Assembly (NCBI GenBank): GCA_907163375.1
Contig: CAJQUW010011593.1
Span: 124,001-188,000, forward strand
Reading direction: 5' to 3'
DNA: 64,000 nt
Source of the DNA: Prostheceraeus crozeri
Lineage: Eukaryota > Platyhelminthes > Polycladida > Euryleptidae
Shown here piece by piece: positions 12,201 to 23,769 of the stretch (position 1 is its first letter; the number at the start of each line of letters is the position of its first letter). The notes beneath the pieces are model-generated. The model saw only the letters and a list, made by a program, of their open reading frames with translations, was not told the DNA's origin and made no database searches. The position numbers were made by a program, and so were the translations under genes.

Positions 12201-15200
12201 AGATCTACAAGCCTTGTTTTGTTTTGTTTTAGATTGGCGGGTAGAATTTGGGAGTGGGCGGGTAAACGAAACCTTAAAAAAACCCTGCTTATAGTTAAGT
12301 TCACATAGTCTTATGCAGTTTAGTCGACTAGTCTTTGCATGAAACTGAGTCAAACTTACTTTTGACCAATGGCTCCAAATTGTCGGTGAACGGCATGCGG
12401 TCATGTACACCTGTGCGATTGAATCTCGTCTGCATCTCGACCGATAAAAGACGATTGACCATTCGCCGAACTGCGTCTCTGGTGTCCATCCCACCAACAA
12501 AAGTAAGCTGATTCACCTGCAAGTACACGAATTAAATATTCACAAATAATATGAAGCATGATTTGATTTTTCATCAATAAATGTAGGCTCCTTTAATGTA
12601 CGAGTAATAAACGTAGGATAACATTTCCATCTAACTTCAAAAATTCAATTTTTGCAAGCGCTATAAAACTGTATCAATTACGGAATTTCACTTTCACTGT
12701 AGCCTATTCAGATGGTTATCATGTCAGTAAAAGTGTAGCACACAAGTTAATTCGAAATCGAGTAATTACACTCAAAAAGTTAAATAAATCAAAAGCCACA
12801 ATATGAAATTCGAAAGTTTATTCCTGAGCTGTCAACTCACATGCGGTGGTCATTATTCCATGATTATTACCACCACATGAGTCGAAAGCTCGGGAATAAA
12901 CTTTTGAATTTCATATTGTGGCTTTTGATTTACTTAGCACAAAAGTATCAACCTCTCAATATCATCACCATCTGCGACCCGACGTATCGAATATGATATG
13001 AATGAGAGCGTGAATTTTAATCAGGAGAAAAACATTAACTCACCACATTTTCCTTGAAATTTGGATCGCGCAGTGATTCAACGAAATCACTGTAGGCCTC
13101 CTCTGACTGCATGATATCAATCGGTGGCTTTGTTTGATTAGGCTGTGCACTCAGCCGATCTCTGATTAGTTCTTTTAATTCTCGAATTTTTTGCGTTAGC
13201 GCATTTACTTTGCGATAAACCAGCAATGTTAGGTTGGCGTGAGTTTCAGGTTCCGTAAGTGATCCCCCGAGTTGGTTTTCGATTTTTGATCGCAATCGAG
13301 AGAGGCTCGTCGCTTGCACAGACGTCTTGACAACGTTTGTCAACCTCTCATTGTAGGGTAACTCAACGATCGATATCTCCATTGGAGTGGATACCGTTTC
13401 TTCCACTGGATTTTCGGGAATTGGAGCACTCGTGGCTATTAAGTCGTCTACTGCCGTCACTTTGTCAGCCTGCTCCTGTCCCACTGCCGTTGCATAGGTT
13501 AACTGAAAAGTCGAATGAAGTAATCATCAGCGTATTTATGTATGTATCTTTCAATATAAATATTCAAAAATTCATTCATATAATCATATAGGCCTAATTC
13601 ATTTAATCACCATGAAATGCCAAACACATTTGAAGAGTGTCAGTGATGTAAAATACTTTACAAAACGCCTATGACGTCGGGCTTGATGCCACTATCGGTA
13701 TGTCTATACTTTCTGCATCAGTTCATCGTCAAGTTCATCTTATTGAACCCTCTTTTGGATGGAACCAATCAGATACCTTCAAACCCAACAAATGATTTCA
13801 TCTCATGGCGTTTCAAAACGTTTCTTTTTTTCTCTCTTATGAGTAGGATTAATCCGTTATGTTTCTCATCTTTCTCATTTAGCTTACAATTGATGGTCAA
13901 ACTTGTGGTTTTCTGTTTTCTCGTTGTTATCTGATATTTTCTTATAGCTTCAAAGGAATTGGACTTACGTAAATTATCCCTATGTAACACTTCTCTCTTT
14001 CCGTTCATCTCGTTTTCCGATCAAAAATCGCAAAGTTGCTTACAATTTCCCCACGGATATTTAACGTATGATACGATGATTCTCTCTCTTTTATTCTTCA
14101 CAAGAAAGTGCAATTTCATCTCTACTGAGATCTCAACTGACAATTTCTAGGTCTAAGGCCTCTAGGAGACTATATTTAGTTTGCACATGCATCTTTGTCA
14201 AGACTTCAACTAAAATGTTGAGTTCTAATGCCTCAATGACATTTTCTTTAAAATATTCTTAGAGATTTTCTCTAACATTAATAAATTTCCGGTGGGAAAA
14301 TGTATGACAGCCAAAAGCTGAATCTGAGTTTCCCACGGAAGATAAAAAAGTGGGAAACTGAGTGTCGTAACACCGGGACGCTGCGAGTGCAGCCTCTTCC
14401 ACTGCGGAATAGTTTTCGCGACGTCATTCAATGGATTGTCAACTGACTTATGACTTGTTGAGATTAGTTGGGGCATGAACTGCTGCAGTGAGTGAGCCTC
14501 ATCAGTAGTAGACCTGGTGTAACAACTTTTCCCGTCATTGTAACAACTTGTCCCGAGAGAACTTTTGTAGGAAAAATCACTCTACAGCAAAAACCGGTAA
14601 TTGACGAATAATTGGTAAGTGCAATCTCAAGAACAATCTCGTGCTAGTGTCAATCAGTCGATCATTTGATGATTTCATGTCTAAGTATTTTAACTTTTTC
14701 ATATTTAAGTAACCATGCATCAGGAATCATGCAGCTTCATAAAGCTAAGTTTCGGGTTCATCTCTACGACATGAAAGTGTCACATCAACAATTTATGAAT
14801 TAACATAATGAACATGTTCATATTGTGGAAGTAGGCCTAATTATCTGCAAAGCCACTGATAAAGCACGATAATGCTCATATACATCAGTCAGTCCGAGTG
14901 GCAGCGATGTTTTTAGGCTACGAGGGCCTAGAATTACTCGAGTTAAATTAATAATGCTCAATAAATCAATACCTCTTTGACAGATTGAAAGGCTTTGGGG
15001 GAGGAGCTTCGAATGGGTGGTTCAGCATCTGAGTAGTCCGTCGAAGATTGTATTTGGCTTACGAAGTTCTGAAAGAAAATATTAACATAATTTTTCGTAA
15101 GTATATTTTCGTTCATTAGTTCAGTTGTAAACGTAACGTACCGACAGAGGTGGCAAAATTTGACGAACACGTGGAATACTCACAGCACTAAAGTTTGATT

Positions 15201-16167
15201 TAATTTGTTCCAAGCGGTAGCCCAATTTCTTCAAATGACGTGTGAACAATAATACATCTTTTAATTCCTCCTTTGTGGTGGCAACTTGCAAAAGGAATAC
15301 CTAAAAATTAACATAAATTAGAGAATGGTATCAATGACAATTCACGCTACGCGAGCAGAGTTCTAATTACAGACAATAAGTTACTAAACATTACGTATGG
15401 TTCCTGCGGTTTTCAGAAAAAAAATTCGAGGACCTGGTATGAAAATCTAAGAATTCAAATTGAACAACGAAAGCATATTTTACGGATGAACGGTAAATGA
15501 AGTACGACTATTTGGAAAATCTACATGTTCGTCAAGAAAACGATCCCTTTTTTATCAACATGTAGGGGACAGTGGGGCAAGTTGTAAAATTGCTCTAAGA
15601 TCTTAATATGATGTATTCTAACTAATTCGACTATGGCATATCTTGGCCCTTCTGAAAACAGGAAAATCAACAATTTTTTGGAGTTTTCATTTCAGTTTGT
15701 TTTAATTTGACTTTCGTCATTTCAACATCTTAAGTTGAAAATTTCATAGCACGGAACGTATGGTCCCTCATTCATAAAAAGTCATGAAAACTTTTGTGTA
15801 TGCCAAATTTAGGTCATAACATGTGTAGTCCTTAAGTTTGAAATCCATACATTACAACTTGTGCTTACAAGGTATGATACCTAATATCATTTGATATTTT
15901 CATTTGAATGAAAATATTTTCAGCTACCCGGTAGGAGAAAACATGTATACGTTCAAGTGATACACTCACGCGATACGTAACGAAATCATAGTCCGCCGTG
16001 AGCATCACTTTATCCTCCCTTTTCAGTGACTCATAATGAGTTTCACTCCAATTATGAATTTCTTTTACATCAAAAGTATCAATTGTTTTGTCTGATACAA
16101 AGTAGATGACAACAAACTTGATTTCACAAAAAGCCGGATAGGCACGGTTGATTTTGACATCTGACAT
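9274..16167 (-). CDS. DUF4806-domain protein, second gene of the CACTA element
   Basis: Six minus-strand exons with canonical sites: 15970-16167, 15184-15300, 14973-15068, 13044-13502, 12360-12516 and 9274-9422. The first four junctions are phase 0, the last is phase 1, and the frame stays open for 391 codons from ATG (16167) to TAG (9276-9274). The first exon (FVVIYFVSDKTIDTF) resembles the short N-terminal domain common in invertebrate DUF4806 proteins. Exon 4 carries a coiled stretch (KIRELKELIRDRL). The last three exons form the DUF4806 domain: FVESLRDPNFKENV, then FVGGMDTRDAVRRMVNRLLS, then KTIEDAIRRILKDASDK, followed by a basic tail. The last intron, 2.9 kb, carries two inserted elements. 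The function of DUF4806 is unknown. A role in binding element ends alongside the transposase, like the accessory protein of plant CACTA elements, is a guess. Confidence 0.8.
10724..10962. mobile_element. Hairpin element (MITE-like), ~240 bp
   Basis: Two arms of about 90-110 bp face each other. The left arm carries TTAATTAAATCAAAGGAGC and TTCTGGCTCATTAGC, the right arm GGCTAATGAGCCAGAAAAG and TTGATTTAATCAAG. Central AGAATTCAGAATCAGAGC pairs with GATTCTGAATTCTT. It sits in the last intron of the DUF4806 gene. There is no coding sequence and the family is not known. Confidence 0.6.
11202..12287. mobile_element. Non-autonomous hAT-like element, 1086 bp
   Basis: The ends are CAGGGGTTTTTTAAGG and, inverted, CAGGGTTTTTTTAAGG. 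Just inside each end the motif GGGCGGGTAAA or a close form occurs twice. The flanks share CTTATAG at 11195-11201 and 12288-12294. CAGGG termini and a 7-8 bp duplication fit hAT. No transposase is seen inside. It lies in the last intron of the DUF4806 gene, so it is younger than the CACTA element's assembly. Confidence 0.75.
12783..12933. mobile_element. Hairpin element (MITE-like), ~150 bp
   Basis: Inverted arms of about 64 bp surround a short centre. The left arm runs AAATCAAAAGCCACAATATG to CATGCGGTGGT, the right arm ACCACCACATGAG to CATATTGTGGCTTTTGATT. It lies in the intron between exons 13044-13502 and 12360-12516 of the DUF4806 gene. No coding capacity. Confidence 0.65.
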
Positions 16168-16741
16168 CTGAAACAAACAGAAATTCTTTAAACTGTAGAT
16201 ATATATACACTCACTACACAAGTACACGTTGAATAGTGATGTGATTCAGTTTAATGGGCAAAGGATTCAGATTCAAGATAGGTATAGGGAAACAATCAGG
16301 GAGACGCACATCATAAAGTTGAAATATCAATAGATAGATATATCGATAGATTAATAATATACTAAAGAGGGAGTAGACTGCCAGAACATGGAACATGGGA
16401 ATTTAAGCCATTTTTCTAAAATAAATGGATTGTCATCAAGGTTAGTTTATGATTACTGTATATTGCGTCACTACAATAAAGTTCATTCACGGCTACTAAT
16501 TGCACGAGAAAACTCTAGATGGTTGCCGTTTGAAAGCAGGAGCCGAAGGCTAGTCACTTCCTACAATACGAGTATTATGTTCGTACATGACTTGTCGATG
16601 AAGAAAATTTCATATTAATTCACAAACTTTGTATTTCAAAAATAAGTTTGCCACTTCTAAGATCAAAGAATTTCACGCACTTCATTATCCAATTTTATAT
16701 CTCTTTACTGGATATATTTACAATCGATCAGGCAAACATGA

Positions 16742-18494
16742 CTAGGAGACAAGGGGTGAAAGAATGTATTCACCATTATACGGAAAGCCAATAACTTTGT
16801 TTGTAGGCTTTCCTTTGATTATCCTCTTCGTTACAGCGTAGTGACCGATGCCTAAATTGGATGAATCGAACGGTTGGGTATACAAACTCTTTCTCATGGT
16901 AAGTACCTTTCCAGCAATCAGTCCATCCGGAAAAACATCGGAGATGATGACACACTGATCACCTATCATGGCAATATTGTTTGGGACATTCTTCGTGTAT
17001 CGTAGAGGTGGGACTTCTACTTTACTTACATCACGCAGATGGCGTACTTGGTGCATAACATGAGCGAAGGTATGCCTGGCTACTTTGATTCGTCGTTTCA
17101 ACTTCCCCAAGAAGTTTTCGAACATAAAAGTAGAGAAATTACTAAGGCGACCGTAACGAGTGACCGCCTCATATAAATGAAATAGAATGTGCACATTATA
17201 TGAAACAAATTGAGGCCCAAAAATATGGGGGAAATTTCGTACAAATTCTTGCATACTTCTATGTGCCTCTGCGTAATACTTTGAATAGTTAGTGGAGGAA
17301 AATACAAAATAAGAATAATGCAAACACATGAGATGATTGTACACTTCGACTGACGAGTACTTCCTGAACAAAAATGGAGCAAAATAGAGCAACAAGGTCC
17401 TATACTCAGTCCCTTTATAATGAACAAGATCGATCAGAGAACGAACTTTCCTCTGAAACTCACAGGGAATGAATTCCCGATAACGTTCAATGTCGGCAGA
17501 TAAGGAATCAAACTGATTACCCCTAACTCTCCCATGAAATTTTACATTTTTCACACGTGAAAACAAGTAGAAACAAATACGTCGAAAAACTCCTAAACAC
17601 ACGCAATGGAGTTCGTCGACAGGAAAGTGGGTGTTCAGTCCTACTATAGAGATGAATGGAGAAACACTTGTTTGGTTGTTTTCATCGTTATTTAAATATC
17701 GATCATCAGTTCTCTCACGACCGGCCTCTGCAGGAAAAACAATTCGATCCATCAAATAAGTCCCCTCTGCATCACAATAACTACACCCTTTCTTAGCGGT
17801 ATGCCCCTTGACACACTGTAAGTGGGCACGCGCTGGAGCATCACAAACAAAGATGACGGTTCCAAGACTCGTAAGTACTCCGTCATAACGATATCCGTCA
17901 CTGCGCATCATCTTCACTTCATCAATTAAGTTTTTCAAATAACTATCCAACACAGGTTTATGTCGTCCGAGATGAATAGCAACGGGATATGATTGGGGAT
18001 CAGATCCAAACGAAATTAGAATAGGCCACAAGGATGTTGAGGAGCTCTTGTACAATGGCAGACCGTCTATATTGATTTTTACATTAATACGTAATTCTCC
18101 AGTATGCGATGAGAATTGCTTGCGCTGTAAAAAGACCTCCAAATTTTCCTCAATGCCGATAGAACATTCCTGAATCCAAGTTTCTGACGAGATTTTTATG
18201 AGGTAGTTGCATTTTTTTAAATCGATAAAGTGAGCTAGGAACTCCTTTAAAACCACACTTATTCAATGACTGAAGTAAGAAATTCATACCAGCAACTGAA
18301 ATATTGAAGTTGATATAAAATGCCAAAAGATCATCTGCAATGGAGGAATCACTAAAAGAATCAGCCTCCTCGTCGCTTCCATCTGAACAATCAGGTGAAA
18401 AATAATCCATATCATTATCATCACTGTCAAGATCGCTCTCCACATCAGAATCAGTATTTTCACACAATTGCAGGATATATATTCCATATCGCAA
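16742..18494 (-). CDS. CACTA/EnSpm-type transposase
   Basis: The 504-codon main frame (18256-16742, stop TAG) reads as an animal CACTA transposase: INVKINIDGLPLYKSSSTSLWPIL, CSYCDAEG after GHTAKKG, LNTHFPVDELHCVCLGVFRR, then SYNVHILFHLYEAVTRYG and FENFLGKLKRRIK are family landmarks. The N-terminal part (acidic stretch, then LLQSLNKCGFKGVPSSLYRFKK) lies in another frame from 18494. The two frames meet at a run of seven A (plus-strand T7, 18212-18218). That could be a mutation, a homopolymer sequencing error or frameshifting on a slippery run. One more exon may lie upstream (19277-19418). The protein would cut and join the element ends. Apart from the A7 slip the frame is open. Confidence 0.85.
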
Positions 18495-19276
18495 ATGGTG
18501 TCATCTAATAGGATGGGTTCCATATTGCGAGAATCACCAACAAATAAATAAGATTTCATTTAGAAAATTAAAAATGATTACATCTTGCAAAGTGCATTAG
18601 AATTGAAAGGTAGGTTTATGCGTTAACTGCTTTCCTGTAGTGCTGATCATAAAAAACGGTAAGTTCTCGAAAAAATAAATTTTTAGTTTTTATTCTCATA
18701 CCCAGACAACTGCCGGACTTAAGCATCTAAAATAATTGGTAGCATAGGAAGTATTAGCTTCAATGACAAAAAGACGAAAATTGAGCATTACACCATATGT
18801 CAGTAAAACTGAATGTTATTTTCTAAGTTAACACGTTGGATGCCACACGATTTTCATAAAATGACCCTTGGGGCAACGTTATAAATTAAAATATTAAATT
18901 CTTATAAACTCCGACATGGAAAAATCAATCATTTAACTTTTTAGCAAATTCGTCAGCCACATACGGCTGACGTGGATCGTAGGACAGGTTGAGTGTCAGG
19001 CATATATGGCAGACATGGCACTCAATGTGTTAAAGATTTACTGCAATTACGATCGACCTGATATGCTTATTGGAAGTCAAGGACGTAAATCAAACGTCCC
19101 CTAGCTCAACTAATTAACAGCCAATTTTCTCATCGAATGTAATTGTTGTAAAAGTAGATATGTAACCTATTTCTAATATGCAAATCCTGTATCAACTACT
19201 TTCCAAGTTTTGTATTCGCCATCTTTAAATTTGTTGAGGTTACTCCTACCGGTATATATCTGTTTCGCTATCTTAC

Positions 19277-19418
19277 CTTCACGTTGTACCTCTTCATTAT
19301 CTCCAGAAGGATTTTCCATTGAAAAAGCTGACTCGATGTCAGATACCAATTCAATTCTAGCTCGTTTGTTGATACTTCTCCGTGAAATCATTTCCGAAAA
19401 TGACCGTGGCTCACACAC
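19277..19418 (-). other. Possible first exon of the transposase gene
   Basis: An open stretch on the minus strand starts with ATG, has a basic start (MISRRSINKRARIE), and ends at a good donor (GAAG then GTAAGA, 19276-19271). It is upstream of the transposase and on its strand. I could not find a convincing acceptor joining it in phase to the acidic segment at 18494, so this is tentative. Confidence 0.3.
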
Positions 19419-20917
19419 TCAACAGGCAAGATTAATGAAAATGTTCTATAGTTTGAATCAACAATGTTTATTAAGAATTAAAACAAAAGTGTTGTCTTAC
19501 AATATCAGCGGTCAGTCATCGCAATTAATGTGAAATCTTTGTTTTCTTTCGGTAGTTGTGCTTGCAAGTAAAATGAAATGACATCCTAAAAACCTATGCA
19601 ATGCAATAGTATATAATACTAGTAAGCTCCCCGCCCTATGGGCAGGTTAGTTGGTAGGTATGACTTATTATGGGAGGCATGTCTATAGGAAGGTATATAA
19701 TTCAGATTGGATTTCTTACCTTCAGACACGTAGTACTTCGGGATATACGACGTTGCGTACAGAACCATTTGACGATGCCTTGACTATGATTGAGTCTATC
19801 GATTTGCATCTCGATAAAGCAACATACAACATGCCATGGGTGAATACTTGTTCACTTAACTCTATTCATATCCTACTAAAAGTTTGCCCCTTGGACTTAT
19901 TGATAGTTATCGCAAAGCATAATTGTACAGGTCCTAGTTCTCCTACTGGGCGGGTTTATTCTTGAAAAAGGGGCTTTACGTTTTCTAGGCATAGTATTTT
20001 TGCAATCGTAGATCAGATGATAGGACTGACCTTGCAAAGTTATTGAAATAAATCTACTACTAAAATAAGTAGTAACATAAATGTCAGTGTATTCAATAAA
20101 AAAGAAATATATATTCTTCTTCAATCAGCTCTATGTGTCAAAGAAAAAGCACTTCGGCATTATAATTTCTTTATATGCATAACAACCTTAACAGCATTTA
20201 ATATGCCTTGTATCCACTCAAAATATTACAGGAGATGCAATGTAAAAGCCTGCATAACGTTGTGTTGTCTTTTATTAACATTTTGTGAGCAATATTAATT
20301 TTAATAATTGAGCAACGGATTTGACCACGCATTGTATTCAAATCCTTAAAGAAGTGAATGTATTAATTGGTATAAGAAGTATTACACATATTTTGGCTAA
20401 CTATTCTGGATACCTATTTTTCGATTTTACGTGAAAACGGCTGAATGAATTGAGCTGAAATAAGTTGCATTACACTCAGCGCATCCGAATTGTATAGAAT
20501 GGCTACCATAGTCACGTGTCGGCGGATGTCCCAGAATAGGAACCTGTTTTTCGCTCACCACAATTATATATATAGATGTGCATGTCCCTCTAAATGATAA
20601 AATGCAGAAAGTAATTTATCTCGTAGGCAAACATGCCCTTCATATTGACAGTAAATATAATAATTAATATGGATCAAAGTATTTTTCATATTACAGCGGA
20701 GAATTTCATATCACTTTTAATTATAGGCTACACAATGATCCACCTTTATTGTAAACGCGACGACTGTGACATTCGTTTACGCTTTAATAAAACATCTGTT
20801 ATTATTAAATCCCAACTTACATGTCTGCAGACTGTACTCATTACTTTTAACATAAAAATTTTTACCGAACAGCCCTTTGCGCTAGTAGCAGATAAGTATC
20901 AAGAATTACAACGGTAT
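19419..20917. other. CACTA interior, no gene recognised
   Basis: AT-rich 5' region of the CACTA element between the possible first exon and the right subterminal repeats. A 104-codon plus-strand frame (19651-19965) has no known motif and no codon-level support. I see nothing else. Confidence 0.3.
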
Positions 20918-21067
20918 GCCGACATGTCGGATTGGAAACGTAATGCTGCAGGTTTGCCGAAGTTAATGTGTCGGCAAATAGACGATATCTCGTTACAGCG
21001 AAATGTCGCTCCCAAAACGAGATTCCGTTTAATTGCCGACTTTTTGCCGACATTTTTTTTCACCGGG
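20918..21067. repeat. Right terminal and subterminal repeats of the CACTA element
   Basis: ATGCCGACATGTCGG, GTTTGCCGAAG, GTGTCGGCAAATAG, AATTGCCGACTTTTTGCCGAC and the terminal ATTTTTTTTCACCGGG make up this end. It mirrors the left end in motif and terminal sequence, and it stops where the satellite resumes. Confidence 0.6.
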
Positions 21068-22725
21068 TTTCCACTATAAACCCAGGAAAACGTGGACATA
21101 TGATGCTTTCCACTGCATTTTTCTCACTCATAGCTTTCCAACGAGATATCGCACGACTCTCTACCATTCCTACAAGCCAAGATCGAAGTCTCGTCCAGAG
21201 GGGGGGGGTCAGCACTATTTCTCTCCGATTGAGCTGGAAATCACCATACCGATGCAGAATTGCACGTAGAGTCCGAATCTGCCCTCCGTTTTCGTGTCCG
21301 AGCCCTCCTTCATGCCCGAAATACGACCTTTCTCACCCCAAAACGTCCAAAACCCACCCTTTTCAAACTCTGTCGTTTTTCGGAGATTCCTGCCATTTTC
21401 AAGTCACTTTCCACTCTAAACCCAGGAAAACGTGGACATATGATGCTTTCCACAGCTTTTTTCTCACTCATAGCTTTCCAACGAGATATCGCACGACTCT
21501 CTACCATTCCTACAAGCCAAGATCGAAGTCTCGTCCAGAGGGGGGGGGGTCAGCACTATTTCTCTCCGATTGAGCTGGAAATCACCATACCGATGCAGAA
21601 TTGCACGTAGAGTCCGAATCTGCCCTCCGTTTTCGTGTCCGAGCCCTCCTTCATGCCCGAAATACGACCTTTCTCACCCCAAAACGTCCAAAACCCACCC
21701 TTTTCAAACTCTGTCGTTTTTCGGAGATTCCTGCCATTTTCAAGTCACTTTCCACTCTAAACCCAGGAAAACGTGGACATATGATGCTTTCCACAGCTTT
21801 TTTCTCACTCATAGCTTTCCAACGAGATATCGCACGACTCTCTACCATTCCTACAAGCCAAGATCGAAGTCTCGTCCAGAGAGGGGGGTCAGCACTATTT
21901 CTTTCCGATTGAGCTGGAAATCACCATACCGATGCAGAATTGCACGTAGAGTCCGAATCTGCCCTCCGTTTTCGTGTCCGAGCCCTCCTTCATGCCCAAA
22001 ATACGACCTTTCTCATTTCAAAACGTCCAAAACCCACCCTTTTCAAACTCTGTAGTTTTTCGGAGATTCCTGCCATTTTCAAGTCACTTTCCACTCTAAA
22101 CCCAGGAAAACGTGGACATATGATGCTTTCCACAGCTTTTTTCTCACTCATAGCTTTCCAACGAGATATCGCACGACTCTCTACCATTCCTACAAGCCAA
22201 GATCGAAGTCTCGTCCAGAGAGGGGGGTCAGCACTATTTCTCCCCGATTGAGCTGGAAATCACCATACCGATGCAGAATTGCACGTAGAGTCCGAATCTG
22301 CCCTCCGTTTTCGTGTCCGAGCCCTCCTTCATGCCCAAAATACGACCTTTCTCATTTCAAAACGTCCAAAACCCACCCTTTTCAAACTCTGTAGTTTTTC
22401 GGAGATTCCTGCCATTTTCAAGTCATTTTCCACTCTAAACCCAGGAAAACGTGGACATATGATGCTTTCCACAGCTTTTTTCTCACTCATAGCTTTCCAA
22501 CGAGATATCGCACGACTCTCTACCATTCCTACAAGCCAAGATCGAAGTCTCGTCCAGAGGGGGGGGGGTCAGCACTATTTCTCCCCGATTGAGCTGGAAA
22601 TCACCATACCGATGCAGAATTGCACGTAGAGTCCGAATCTGCCCTCCGTTTTCGTGTCCGAGCCCTCCTTAATGCCGAAACAGGGCCTTTTTCATCCAAA
22701 GACGTCCAAAACCCACCTTTTCTAA
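21068..22725. repeat. ~340 bp satellite array, about five units
   Basis: Units begin at TAAACCCAGGAAAACGTGG near 21078, 21417, 21758, 22097 and 22437, a period of 339-341 bp. The units are nearly identical and differ mainly in the length of a G run (6-9 G), in CACCCC versus CATTTC before CAAAACGTCC, and in single bases. Sequence similarity continues into a decayed unit to about 22725. Long frames cross the units only because one period is 339 bp. I do not take them as genes. Confidence 0.9.
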
Positions 22726-22921
22726 AACACTTTCCTACCCTTGCTTTACAGGAGAGCTCATCCTCCCTTCCTTCCTTCCAGATGGTGGGAACGGTTTCCT
22801 CCTCTCGGACCCATCCCTTCCAGCACATCCTTGGCCATCTCCCTCACCTCCTTCCTTCCTTCCAGTAGGGGGGCTGAGTCAGCATGATGACTCATCGTTG
22901 CTCATTTTGACCTTGCGTCTG

Positions 22922-23760
22922 CAATGGGAACACTACTTGGAATCCATGATGATGTTGAATTCACGCTGGAATCTGAACTTCACGGTAGACTTCCATTCCT
23001 GGATGTTCTCGAGGAGAAAGGTGCCAATGGCAACTTACAAACGTCTGTCTACATGACGAAATCTCAGAATAACATATTTGCATTACAAATCAAATCATTA
23101 CTCCAATACAAAGTGGAGAATAGTAAAAGGAATGGTTAAAAGATCTGAAAAGATCTGCTCCTCTGAGGATGTATTTCAGCAAGAAATGAGTTTGCTGGGA
23201 TGGAGTTTTTCTTGTCCATGAATATCCTAGGAAAGGCTTACGACGGCTTTTACAGAAGAGTACTCAAGTGGCGTTCATGGATGAGGCTCAGAGTTCATCT
23301 GCCGAAGTTATAGAACTCCCCTACGTTAAGTGAGTATCAGAGAAGTTAGGTCGATGTTACGGAAGATCGGTTTCAAAGGGGAAACCTTAGGTTCGATTCT
23401 GTCGAGGCCGAAATTTAGAAAAAAAAGTGATCCTTTGGACGTGGCAGGTGTTGTCACGCAGAACTGCAAAGATAACTCAAATAGATGCGTGGGTGAATCT
23501 GGTCGAACGGCGAGTTTTCAGAAAAACTGAGAATAAAAAGTGCTCAAAGACGCTAGATTTGAAGTCGGCGATTGCTCAACATGTACGTGAGTGTGGGCAC
23601 CGTCCTGACAGCGACAGGTTTTAGGTGGTGCTGAAAGAGATGAATTCGAGAAGACGCAAGATTAAAGAAAGTTGGGTGATCAATCAAACCAGCAATTTCG
23701 GACGTGATCGTGATTTTCACTTGAAGGGGGATTGAACTAACATTGTGAAGCACTGTTCAC
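22922..23760 (+). mobile_element. Penelope-like element remnant
   Basis: The first part (22924-23139) reads GRLPFLDVLEEKG and LQTSVYMTK, the end of the reverse transcriptase in Penelope-like elements. After a gap of decayed frame the GIY-YIG tail follows (GESGRTASFQKN, then LKSAIAQHVRECGHRPDS, 23490-23615), and then WVINQTSNFGRDRDF. The 5' half of the element is absent and several frame breaks are present. It starts about 200 bp after the satellite array. Confidence 0.75.
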
Positions 23761-23769
23761 TTGGCAAAA

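Larger units (their letters stand above)
8883..21067 (-). mobile_element. CACTA/EnSpm-type transposon, 12.2 kb
   Basis: The ends form an imperfect inverted repeat: CCAGTGAAAAAAAT at 8883 and, read inward from 21067, CCCGGTGAAAAAAAAT. Inside each end the word TGCCGAC or its complement is repeated many times, as in CACTA subterminal regions. The flanks share TTT (possibly TTTCCA) at 8880-8882 and 21068-21070, which fits the 3 bp duplication of this superfamily, and both flanks are the same satellite cut at the same point. Two minus-strand genes lie inside: a CACTA-type transposase (16742-18494) and a six-exon DUF4806 gene (9274-16167). The termini do not begin with the textbook CACTA. An hAT-like element and two hairpin elements are nested inside. 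Confidence 0.85.

Noticed and set aside
14520-15870. GGGACAAGTTGT-like words at 14540, 15570 and 15850
   Set aside because: They look like ends of small inverted-repeat elements (one might span 15562-15868), but the pairing is too short to call.
19651-19965. 104-codon plus-strand frame inside the CACTA element
   Set aside because: No motif, no splice sites, and opposite in strand to both element genes. Kept only as a note.
20968-22629. Long plus-strand frames over the 340 bp satellite
   Set aside because: They repeat with the unit, change frame where the period is 340 or 341 bp, and have no start or splice logic. The open frames come from base composition.
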